From an uncultured Prevotella sp. (GTDB lineage Bacteria; Bacteroidota; Bacteroidia; Bacteroidales; Bacteroidaceae), in the NCBI GenBank assembly GCA_900545525.1, contig UQZX01000042.1:1-19865 (forward strand): a stretch of 19,865 nt of DNA, written 5' to 3'. Both the position numbers and the translations under genes were made by a program. The notes beneath the pieces were generated by a model, which saw only the letters and a list, made by a program, of their open reading frames with translations, was not told the DNA's origin and searched no databases. Shown here piece after piece: positions 1-6,507 of this stretch. Position 1 is the stretch's first letter. Each line of letters opens with the position of its first letter.

Positions 1-35
1 GCCAATCTTCTCCTTCCTCCCTTTTTCTTCCAAAC

Positions 36-269
36 TTAATCATTTGTCCTTTAACCTCCTCTAACTTCCATAACTTCTTTAACTTCCTTTATTCCTTACT
101 CCTTCCTCCCAATTTAATCATTTGTCCTTTAACTTCCCCTAACTTCCCTAACTTCTTTAACTCCCTTTATTCCTTCCTCCTTCCTCCCAATTTAATCATT
201 TGTCCTTTAACTTCCTCTAACTTCCATAACTTCTTTAACTTCCCCAACCATCCCATAACTTCTTAAACT
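36..269. repeat. Three tandem copies of a 78-bp pyrimidine-rich repeat
   Basis: Units begin at 36, 114 and 192, each with TTAATCATTTGTCCTTTAAC, so the period is exactly 78 bp. The + strand is almost all C, T and A, built from short CTAACTTCC and TAACTTCTTTAAC sub-motifs. The third copy diverges after about position 238. No open frame of note lies here. The array sits directly upstream of the glycosidase operon promoter; whether it is regulatory or only a slippage-prone repeat cannot be told from this sequence. Confidence 0.85.
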
Positions 270-321
270 CCCTGATACTATAAAAGTTTGGCAAAAATAA
301 TATAGTCTCACTCTTTTTGAG

Positions 322-329
322 TACATTTG
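322..329 (+). promoter_or_regulatory. Putative Bacteroidetes -7 element (TACATTTG) for the glycosidase operon
   Basis: TACATTTG fits the TAnnTTTG -7 consensus of the Bacteroidetes primary sigma factor and lies about 45 bp before the ATG at 373. No good -33 TTTG sits at the usual 19-21 bp spacing; the nearest, at 287-290, is about 31 bp away. A small ACTC-TTTTT-GAGT inverted repeat (310-322) abuts it. The promoter is therefore plausible but only half matched. Confidence 0.4.
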
Positions 330-372
330 TACCAATGTTTATATTATTGATAATACAAAAGGTCTTAATGCC

Positions 373-1980
373 ATGAAATTTAATTATTGCTTGCTTTTCT
401 TGTGCAGTTTATTTGTCTGCAATGTTACAGCCCAGGAGAAAGTGGAATGTTGGGGACGTTACGAGGTGGCTTTCAATGCCGAAGTGAAAGGAAATCCGTT
501 TGAAACCGAGCTGACGGCGACATTCAGAGGACCGGACACCATTATAACAGTACGCGGGTTTTATGACGGAGGCGACACGTTTAAAGTGCGTTTCATGCCT
601 GTCAGGCAGGGGCGGTGGACGTTTAAGACCAGTAGTGACGTTGCAGCTCTTGATGGTAAAACCGGAATGTTGCAGTGTGTGGCACCGTCGGCAGGCAATC
701 ACGGACCGGTTGTTGTAGACGGCACATACCACTTTAAGTATGCCGACGGCAGCCGTTATTATCCGATAGGTACCACGTCTTATGACTGGATGCACGTTGC
801 CGGTGACATGCCGGAGATAACGTTGAAGTCGTTGGAACAGGCACGCTTCAACAAGATAAGGATGTTGCTTCTTGTGCAGAATTTTGATAAGGACTATCCC
901 GAACCCGAACTGTTCCCGTTCGAGATAAAGAGCGTAAGGAAGGACAAGGAGGGACGCCCCGTATACGAATGGGACTATGAGCACTTTAATCCGGCATATT
1001 TTGCGCGTGTGGAAAACTTTGTACAGCGGCTTGCCGACATCGGTGTCGAGGCAGATATGATATTGTTCCACCCATACGATGAGGGACGCTGGGGCTTTGA
1101 CCGTATGCCAATGGACGTGAACGTGCGCTATCTGAAATATGTCACAGCTCGTTTGGCGGCTTACCGCAATATATGGTGGTCGTTGGCAAATGAATATGAC
1201 TTCCTGAGAAACCGCAAGCCCGACGACTGGGATGTGTTTACGCGTACAGTGGTGGAAAACGACCCGTATTCGCACTTGTGCTCGATACACAGCAATACGG
1301 CTAAGTATTATAAGTATTGGATACCCGAATATACCCATGCCAGCATTCAGGACCAGGCTCCGGTCGAGCTTCACGGTGCGGCGGCGATAGTACGTAACAT
1401 ATATAAGAAACCTGTGGTGTTTGATGAAGTGTGCTATGAAGGCAACATGGACAACCGCTGGGGCAGTCTGAGCGGCGAGGAGATGCTTTACCGTATGTGG
1501 CAGGGCACGGTAGCTGGCACGTATGTTGGACACTCGGAGTGTTATATGGACAGTCCCACCGATTATTCGAAGGACTTCCTTGCCATAGGCGGACCGTTCC
1601 AGGGAGAGTCGTGGAAACGCATAGGATTTATGCGTGACGTGCTCGATGCGCTTCCCCATCCGCTCCAGTTGTGTGACAGCAGTTGGGACCCGCACACCTC
1701 AACGGCGGGCGAGAACTATCTTATGGTGTATCTTGGCAAGGAGGTGAAGAGCGAATGGGAGTTCAACCTGCCTGTAAGAAACGCCGGATATCCGCGTCTG
1801 AAAGAAGGTACGCGCTTTAAGGTGGAAATCCTCGATACGTGGAATATGACGGTTACGGAGTGTCCTGTGGTGTTTGAGACAGGCGCGCCGGCAAACTACC
1901 GCATCTTCGACAAGAAAAACAGAAGGGTGAGACTGCCGGGTAAACCGTATTTGTTGTTAAGAATAACAGAAGTAAAATAA
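373..1980 (+). CDS. Secreted glycoside hydrolase-like protein (DUF5060 / DUF5605 type)
   Basis: Residues 1-20 look like a Sec signal peptide with cleavage after VTA, so the product is probably periplasmic or surface exposed. Residues about 24-125 (VECWGRYEVAFNAEVKGNPF onward) look like the Ig-like DUF5060 domain, followed by a TIM-barrel-like catalytic region about 130-430 and a C-terminal beta domain about 440-535. WWSLANEYD places a candidate acid/base at E274, and the strand KPVVFDEVCYEGN offers E352 (or E356) as nucleophile, the usual clan GH-A arrangement. The ATG chosen gives the clean signal peptide. It is the first gene of an operon with a Wzi-type protein 7 bp downstream, suggesting the substrate is a surface or capsular glycan. 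Family assignment is from memory of these domains; the substrate is unknown. A long antisense frame opposite it is not a gene. Confidence 0.85.
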   Translation: MKFNYCLLFLCSLFVCNVTAQEKVECWGRYEVAFNAEVKGNPFETELTATFRGPDTIITVRGFYDGGDTFKVRFMPVRQGRWTFKTSSDVAALDGKTGMLQCVAPSAGNHGPVVVDGTYHFKYADGSRYYPIGTTSYDWMHVAGDMPEITLKSLEQARFNKIRMLLLVQNFDKDYPEPELFPFEIKSVRKDKEGRPVYEWDYEHFNPAYFARVENFVQRLADIGVEADMILFHPYDEGRWGFDRMPMDVNVRYLKYVTARLAAYRNIWWSLANEYDFLRNRKPDDWDVFTRTVVENDPYSHLCSIHSNTAKYYKYWIPEYTHASIQDQAPVELHGAAAIVRNIYKKPVVFDEVCYEGNMDNRWGSLSGEEMLYRMWQGTVAGTYVGHSECYMDSPTDYSKDFLAIGGPFQGESWKRIGFMRDVLDALPHPLQLCDSSWDPHTSTAGENYLMVYLGKEVKSEWEFNLPVRNAGYPRLKEGTRFKVEILDTWNMTVTECPVVFETGAPANYRIFDKKNRRVRLPGKPYLLLRITEVK

Positions 1981-1987
1981 AAAGATT

Positions 1988-3634
1988 ATGCTTATATATA
2001 ATAGCTTGCCGGAACACGTCCGTGGCTTGTCCGGATATTTAAGGCACGTTTTACGGACGTTGCCCAGAAAAGTAATGGCGGCAGCGGCGTGCATAGCGTG
2101 GTGCGTTGCTGCCAATGCCGGCGATGACGACATAAGTGCCGGCGGAGACCCTGCTTATAAGGTGGAGATGCAGACCACGTTCTCTGATAATAAAAGTCCG
2201 CTGTGGCTTAATGCCAACAGGCACGGGCTAAGCTCGTTGGACAAGACTAACGGATATCTGCGTGCCGCCATTGTACGTCCGTTGCGTGCCGACTCGCTGC
2301 GGCGGTGGGGCATAGGTTATGGCTTGGACGTTGCCCTGCCCGTGAATTTTACGAGCAACTTTGTGGTGCAGCAGGCGTTTGCCGAAGTAAGGTGGCTGCA
2401 TGGTGCGCTGACAGTGGGAAGCAAAGAATATCCCATGGAGCTGAAGAACAACAGCCTGTCGAGCGGTTCTCAGACACTTGGCATCAATGCACGCCCCGTA
2501 CCGCAGGTGCGCCTTGCCCTGCCTGACTACTGGACGTTGCCCTTTGCCGGCGGCTGGCTGCACTTTAAGGGACACGTGGCATACGGGATGATGACCGACG
2601 ACGGCTGGCAGCATGAATTTACGGGTAAGATGTCAAAATATTCCGACAACGTGCTATATCACAGCAAGGCTGGATATATAAAGATAGGAAACGAAGATGT
2701 GTTCTGCCCGTTCTCACTTGAGTTAGGTCTTGAGATGGCTTCTACCTTTGCAGGCACGTCATATCTGCCCGACGGCAACGGCAACATGACAGCCATTGAG
2801 GGCGAGAAGGGGCTGAAGGGCCTGTGGCATGCCTTTGTGCCGGGCGGTTCCGACAAGACCGACGGCGCGGTATATGCCAACGCCTCCGGCAACCAGCTCG
2901 GCAGCTGGGTGTTGCGTATGAACTGGGATGCCGATACATGGCGCCTGGGTGTCTATGCAGACAAGTTCTTTGAAGACCATTCGTCGATGTTTCAGCTCGA
3001 TTACGACGGATATGGCAGCGGTGACGAGTGGGACAGCCACAAGAAAAGGCGCTATCTGCTTTACGATTTCAAGGACATAATGCTCGGTGCGGAGCTTGAC
3101 TTTAAGTACGACGGGTGGATAAACGGCATTGTCTTTGAATATATATATACTAAATATCAGAGCGGTCCGATATACCACGACCATACACCGTCCATATCAG
3201 ACCACATCGGTGGTGTGGACAACTTCTACAATCACGGGTTGCACAGCGGCTGGCAGCATTGGGGACAGGTGATGGGCAATCCGCTTTACCGTTCGCCTAT
3301 ATATAATGACGACGGCACCGTAAGAGTTGCCGACAACCGTTTTATGGCATTCCATCTCGGTGTTGACGGGCGTCCCTTTGACGGTTTCTCTTACCGTGTG
3401 CTGGCATCGTGGCAGGAAGGTCTCGGAACGTATGACGAGCCGTATGATGATATTCACCACAACGTGAGCTTTCTTGTGGAGGGCAGATACTGTTTCAGCC
3501 GCCGCGCATTGGCGGGCTGGAGCATAAAGGGAGGATATGCCATGGACTTCGGCAAGATACTTGGACATAACCACGGCTTCCAGCTTACGGTGGCAAAGAC
3601 AGGACTGTTAAATCTTAAAAAGAAGAAAAAATGA
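1988..3634 (+). CDS. Capsule assembly Wzi family outer-membrane protein
   Basis: The 548-residue product has the features of Bacteroidetes Caps_assemb_Wzi proteins: a mature N-terminus reading AYKVEMQTTFSDNKSPLWLN, many amphipathic beta strands, and family-like segments such as LTVGSKEYP and IKIGNEDVFCPFSLELGLEMA. In E. coli, Wzi is an outer-membrane beta-barrel lectin that anchors capsule to the cell surface; that role is inherited here by inference. A signal peptide ends near ANA-GDDD (about residue 44). The first ATG gives a long n-region containing RTLPRKV; an alternative ATG at 2075 would leave no positive charge before the hydrophobic stretch, so 1988 is preferred. It starts 7 bp after the glycosidase stop, and its stop overlaps the next start, so the three genes are very likely co-transcribed. 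Confidence 0.85.
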   Translation: MLIYNSLPEHVRGLSGYLRHVLRTLPRKVMAAAACIAWCVAANAGDDDISAGGDPAYKVEMQTTFSDNKSPLWLNANRHGLSSLDKTNGYLRAAIVRPLRADSLRRWGIGYGLDVALPVNFTSNFVVQQAFAEVRWLHGALTVGSKEYPMELKNNSLSSGSQTLGINARPVPQVRLALPDYWTLPFAGGWLHFKGHVAYGMMTDDGWQHEFTGKMSKYSDNVLYHSKAGYIKIGNEDVFCPFSLELGLEMASTFAGTSYLPDGNGNMTAIEGEKGLKGLWHAFVPGGSDKTDGAVYANASGNQLGSWVLRMNWDADTWRLGVYADKFFEDHSSMFQLDYDGYGSGDEWDSHKKRRYLLYDFKDIMLGAELDFKYDGWINGIVFEYIYTKYQSGPIYHDHTPSISDHIGGVDNFYNHGLHSGWQHWGQVMGNPLYRSPIYNDDGTVRVADNRFMAFHLGVDGRPFDGFSYRVLASWQEGLGTYDEPYDDIHHNVSFLVEGRYCFSRRALAGWSIKGGYAMDFGKILGHNHGFQLTVAKTGLLNLKKKKK

Positions 3635-4074
3635 GAAAGTATATATTATTTCCCCTTATATTGTTTGTCGCCGTGTTGCCGTTCGTGTCGTGCGAGCTTG
3701 AGACTTCAGACAACGGCGACCTTGACGGTTTCTGGCATCTTGTGCGCATAGACACCCTTGCCACGCAAGGCACCTGTGACATGAAGCAGGAGCGCATCTT
3801 CTGGTCCTTCCAGAAAGACCTGCTTAAAGTTGATGACAAGACGGGAGGGAACAGCAGCATACTGCTACGCTTCAACCATTCCGGCGGCAACCTTATATTG
3901 TCCGACCCGTATATTTACGACCGCGAGGCGGGCGACATAAAACTTGACGATGTGGAGCCGCTGCGCCCCTTCGGCATTAACGCCATCACCGAGACATTCA
4001 GCGTTGAAGGTCTCAGCGGCAGTCACATGACGATTGCATCGCCCGTGCTCCGCCTCAGTTTCAAGAAGATGTAG
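3631..4074 (+). CDS. Small lipoprotein, possibly lipocalin-like
   Basis: The 147-residue product begins with a hydrophobic signal ending in PFVSC, a plausible lipobox with lipidated Cys21, followed by an acidic stretch. The body opens with DLDGFWHLVRIDT, the G-x-W pattern that starts the first strand of lipocalin-like Bacteroidetes lipoproteins, and then shows alternating short strands. Its ATG overlaps the stop of the Wzi-type gene (ATGA), which implies translational coupling and a shared job, perhaps helping surface-glycan attachment. No catalytic motif is visible. The family name (lipocalin-like / DUF4847-type) is tentative; lipoprotein status is the firm part. Confidence 0.75.
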   Translation: MRKYILFPLILFVAVLPFVSCELETSDNGDLDGFWHLVRIDTLATQGTCDMKQERIFWSFQKDLLKVDDKTGGNSSILLRFNHSGGNLILSDPYIYDREAGDIKLDDVEPLRPFGINAITETFSVEGLSGSHMTIASPVLRLSFKKM

Positions 4075-4130
4075 TTGGGCATGGCGAAATGTAGCTTACA
4101 AACTGTTGTGTTGTTTTAACATTGTTTTGC

Positions 4131-4409
4131 CTATGCCTGTTCCCGGCTGCTTATATTGATGAGCCTGCAGCCTAATGCCGTTTCAATCTTCGCTATCGTC
4201 TGTATAGTGAAGTTGTGCCTGCCTGTCATCCACTTGGATATTTCCGACTCCCTCTTATGAAGCAGGCGTGCTAAATCCTTTTGCGTGAGGTTCTTCGTTT
4301 TGAGAACTTCACTGATGCGTTCCGCTATTCCGAAAGAAAGTTCAAATTCGGCTTTCTGTTCTTCGGGAATAGCAGCAAGGCACTGTCTGAACAATTCATT
4401 CTGTATCAT
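4131..4409 (-). CDS. XRE-family HTH antitoxin-like regulator
   Basis: This 92-residue protein carries a Cro/C1-type helix-turn-helix at about residues 32-80 (ISEVLKTKNLTQKDLARLLH, then ESEISKWMTGRHNFTIQTIAKIE), with the conserved LTQKDLA recognition region. The N-terminal 30 residues are an amphipathic helix that could bind a partner. It lies 12 bp downstream of a 158-residue gene on the same strand, the toxin-first order typical of HigBA-like modules. Inference: it binds the toxin and represses the shared promoter, probably at the 22-bp palindrome at 4947-4968. A solo regulator is the alternative. Confidence 0.8.
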   Translation of the reverse strand: MIQNELFRQCLAAIPEEQKAEFELSFGIAERISEVLKTKNLTQKDLARLLHKRESEISKWMTGRHNFTIQTIAKIETALGCRLINISSREQA

Positions 4410-4421
4410 ACGGCTACTGAT

Positions 4422-4898
4422 TTATATTTCAAATGTTGCACTCTGAATGTCTGTAATCATGTTCTTCTCAATGGTGACTTTGCCGGATTTCTGTGCTTTA
4501 AGCAGAACCTTGTCAAAAGTCTGTAGATCCATTACATAGCCACTCAGTTTTTCATTCTCTTGGTATGTTCGTGTGGTCTTGACTCCACCATTTCCAAGGA
4601 TGAGGATATGGTCGGATATGCGCAGACAATACAGACGCAGTTTTCGTGAGTCAATGGCAAGTGCCTTGACATTGTCGTTCATCTTGCCTTCATTCCGGAA
4701 AAACCGTTCAAGAGCACCCTTGTCGATAATTTTGGACAGTGCTAAAAGAATAGTATTGAAATCTTTGTTATATGTGGCATTGTCCTTGAATTCGTTTAGG
4801 AATTTCTCGAATTCGCTTTCTTCATTGCCGTCAAAGCAGATGGAAAACATTCCCACATTATCGTTCTGTTCTATTGTCTTTAATGCTGCTGTTGTCAT
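4422..4898 (-). CDS. Putative type II toxin (RelE/HigB-like) partner of the XRE protein
   Basis: The segment KALAIDSRKLRLYCLRISDHILILGNGGVKTTRT resembles the central strands of RelE/HigB-type toxins, where a basic -hKKT- motif follows a hydrophobic hairpin; similarity is by eye and weak, so toxin activity is inferred mainly from pairing with the HTH gene 12 bp downstream. It is longer than typical HigB (about 100 residues), with an N-terminal extension of roughly 75 residues. A GTG at 4919 would extend it by 7 residues, but the TAACTTTG -7 box at 4922-4929 would place transcription start at or after that codon, so the ATG at 4898 (MTTAALKTIEQ) is preferred. If it is not a toxin, it is an unknown protein co-regulated with an XRE repressor. 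Confidence 0.65.
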   Translation of the reverse strand: MTTAALKTIEQNDNVGMFSICFDGNEESEFEKFLNEFKDNATYNKDFNTILLALSKIIDKGALERFFRNEGKMNDNVKALAIDSRKLRLYCLRISDHILILGNGGVKTTRTYQENEKLSGYVMDLQTFDKVLLKAQKSGKVTIEKNMITDIQSATFEI

Positions 4899-4921
4899 AG
4901 TTGTATAATCTAAGTTCACTG

Positions 4922-4929
4922 CAAAGTTA
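4922..4929 (-). promoter_or_regulatory. -7 element of the toxin-antitoxin operon
   Basis: On the minus strand this reads TAACTTTG, matching TAnnTTTG. The expected -33 region lies about 20 bp upstream, at the edge of the palindrome at 4947-4968, so a repressor bound there would block polymerase. The placement also decides the toxin start codon (4898 rather than 4919). Confidence 0.55.
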
Positions 4930-4946
4930 AGTACGATACCATACGT

Positions 4947-4968
4947 ATATTCACTTTAAAGTGAATAT
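4947..4968. promoter_or_regulatory. Perfect 22-bp palindrome, probable operator for the XRE antitoxin
   Basis: The arm ATATTCACTTT is followed directly by its exact reverse complement AAAGTGAATAT, with no spacer. It overlaps or abuts the -33 region of the toxin-antitoxin promoter, a standard site for autoregulation by an XRE-type antitoxin dimer. The palindrome is seen directly; its function is inferred from position. Confidence 0.7.
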
Positions 4969-5168
4969 TTAAGAAAGTTTCACTAATAAATGTACAAAAA
5001 TCAGCGTTCTGCTTATCGTTTGATTGAAAAAAGGCTGCGCTACGTCTCGGTTTTAATAAGATGTAGGGCAAGGGAGGTCTGCAATACAATCAAGAACAAG
5101 TTCTTAGTGTGGACGTTTGCTTACAATCCGTAACATATACACCGTATTTATTTACGGTTTCCAACCGA

Positions 5169-5274
5169 CATCTTTCGCTCCTTAAAAGGTGACCTTTTAC
5201 GTTCCTAAAGGTCACCTTTGGCATGCCTAAAGCTATCCTTTTGCAACGTAAAAGATGACGGTTATAGATTGTAA
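5169..5274. repeat. Hairpin-rich intergenic repeat, copy 1
   Basis: This 106-bp unit starts CATCTTTCGCTCC and ends GGTTATAGATTGTAA. It contains a 13-bp perfect stem (AAAGGTGACCTTT pairing with AAAGGTCACCTTT), then a short GGCATGCC palindrome, then a third imperfect stem (ATCCTTTTGCAACGTAAAAGAT). Copy 2 at 5497-5601 is about 94% identical by direct reading. An 83-codon minus-strand frame crosses it but looks like repeat read-through. The form recalls REP- or MITE-like extragenic elements. Confidence 0.85.
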
Positions 5275-5496
5275 ATAAAAGAGGGTGTCCCTGCTGGTTT
5301 GAAGAATAGAATTTCAGATGTATGTCACGTTTGATTTCCATATCCTATGAAATATTTTTGGTTGAATGACCACTTTTCTACTACAAAAGTATCTTGTTTA
5401 TTTGAAACCACCAAACTATCACAGAAAAACTGCCGTTTTTGCCACGAAGTTCCTTAGCTTATCAAGCTTGTATTGGGAATTGTTGCTTTCTTCTGG

Positions 5497-5601
5497 CATC
5501 TTTCGCTCCTTAAAAGGTGACCTTTTATGTTTCTAAAGGTCACCTTTGTCATGCTTAAAGCTATCCTTTTGCAACGTAAAAGATGGGGTTATAGATTGTA
5601 A
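5497..5601. repeat. Hairpin-rich intergenic repeat, copy 2
   Basis: A 105-bp direct repeat of 5169-5274 in the same orientation, differing by about six positions including a one-base deletion. Both halves of the 13-bp stem are unchanged; two substitutions fall in its loop and two in the GGCATGCC palindrome. Flanking sequence is unrelated, so the shared block is the mobile or duplicated unit. Confidence 0.85.
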
Positions 5602-6032
5602 GAAATGGAGGTAAAGGAGTTAGAAAGAGAAATAAGGCATCAATTTTACCATTCCAGTTCTTGCGGATTACAGGTTAACAATAGAATTGTGTTAAATTAT
5701 GTAAATAATATAAGGCGCTTATGTCCTTGATTTTGTGGATTCAGAAATATTTGGTATTATTGCACAGAAATTGGCATAGTCCAATTTATAAAATTGATAA
5801 TAAAAGAGGCGTTATGCCCATCATCTTGTAGTAGAGAAGCGTCGGAAACTTACTCAAGTATGCAAGAAGTTGGCTTAACTGTCTCCGCGTCATAAGGCGT
5901 GGAGCTGTTTATTCCACATCTGCATACAAAGGTAATCCGACCACCTTCTACTTAAGGCGTGGCATAGCAGTCCACGCTTCTTTAAATTTATAATGGTCAA
6001 TGGGACTGTTAGACCACGAAATACAATTACGT
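5602..6032 (+). other. Gene-free leader upstream of the peptide gene, with three stem-loops
   Basis: No convincing gene is present. Three stem-loops can be drawn: AAATTGG/CCAATTT with a 6-nt loop (5768-5787), CTCCGCG/CGTGGAG with an 8-nt loop (5883-5904), and GCGTGG/CCACGC with a 9-nt loop (5958-5978, extended outward by a G-U and an A-T pair). The last two share the motif AAGGCGTGG. I could not find a clear TAnnTTTG promoter before the peptide start. The run of structures suggests a long structured 5' leader, but this is inference. Confidence 0.45.
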
Positions 6033-6422
6033 ATGAAAAAATTCTTGAGCATTGCTGTATCATTGGGAATTGCAGTCCCATCAAGTCTTGCAGCAACAAA
6101 TGCACAAAATGTTAATGTTTATCCAAATGAGGGCATAAACCAGCCCATTGACAATGAAGTGATTCAAAGAATTAACATGTTCTATTCAGAGGATGCTATC
6201 GTTGATGTTACTTCAATGGCTCATACAAATTCACACACAGATGTTGGAGGTAATCATACCGACTACCACTCAAATCTAGCACACAGCAACACCCACACGA
6301 ACAAGTCTCTTGCAAATGCTTGTGGACACACAGATGTGCACAGCGACAGAAATGGCTATAACTCGCATACAGACAGTGGAAGAACAAGTCATAACAACTA
6401 TCATACAAACAGAGAATGTTAG
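6033..6422 (+). CDS. Candidate RiPP precursor with histidine-triplet modules
   Basis: The ATG at 6033 (MKKFLSIAVSLGIAVPSSLA) gives a clean signal peptide with likely cleavage after ATNA (about residue 24); an upstream in-frame ATG at 6000 would bury it. Residues 25-60 are an ordinary acidic/hydrophobic leader. Residues 64-126 are a core in which every one of the 11 histidines begins an H-[TSN]-[ND] triplet (H64, 68, 75, 79, 84, 88, 99, 103, 112, 120, 124). Ten of them pair as a seven-residue module H-[TSN]-[ND]-x-H-[TS]-[ND]: 64-70, 75-81, 84-90, 99-105 and 120-126, with a half copy at 112. Only two cysteines occur, C97 and the terminal C129. A radical SAM/SPASM maturase gene follows after 85 bp, so this is most likely its substrate. 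I do not recognise the family. A secreted metal-binding peptide is an alternative. Confidence 0.8.
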   Translation: MKKFLSIAVSLGIAVPSSLAATNAQNVNVYPNEGINQPIDNEVIQRINMFYSEDAIVDVTSMAHTNSHTDVGGNHTDYHSNLAHSNTHTNKSLANACGHTDVHSDRNGYNSHTDSGRTSHNNYHTNREC

Positions 6423-6452
6423 TTGGATTTGAAACAATATAAATATATTAGT

Positions 6453-6486
6453 AGTGGGGATATACTTAATAAGACTTATCCCCACT
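6453..6486 (+). terminator. Stem-loop between precursor and maturase genes
   Basis: AGTGGGGATA pairs perfectly with TATCCCCACT across a 14-nt loop, lying midway in the 85-bp gap. There is no T-tract after it, so it is more likely a partial terminator or RNA-stabilising 3' end that keeps precursor transcript above maturase transcript, as is common in RiPP operons. Structure is seen; role is inferred. Confidence 0.55.
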
Positions 6487-6507
6487 CCGTAACAAATAAA
6501 TCATTCA

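Noticed and set aside
409..1695. 428-codon open frame antisense to the glycosidase gene
   Set aside because: It lies wholly opposite a gene with signal peptide, domain pattern and catalytic motifs; its translation is low in recognisable motifs and looks like a codon-bias shadow.
4078..4137. Imperfect inverted repeat (GGGCATGGC against GCCTATGCC) between convergent genes
   Set aside because: The pairing needs bulges and overlaps the stop region of the HTH gene; too weak to call a terminator.
5092..5105. Quasi-palindrome AAGAAC-AA-GTTCTT
   Set aside because: Short, with no promoter or gene placed to use it; chance occurrence in AT-rich DNA is likely.
5090..5341. 83-codon minus-strand frame
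   Set aside because: It runs through the hairpin repeat at 5169-5274, has no homologous domain I can see, and its content is explained by the repeat.
5169..5601. Possible CRISPR array
   Set aside because: Only two copies of a 105/106-bp unit, far longer than CRISPR repeats, separated by 222 bp with no regular spacers and no cas genes.
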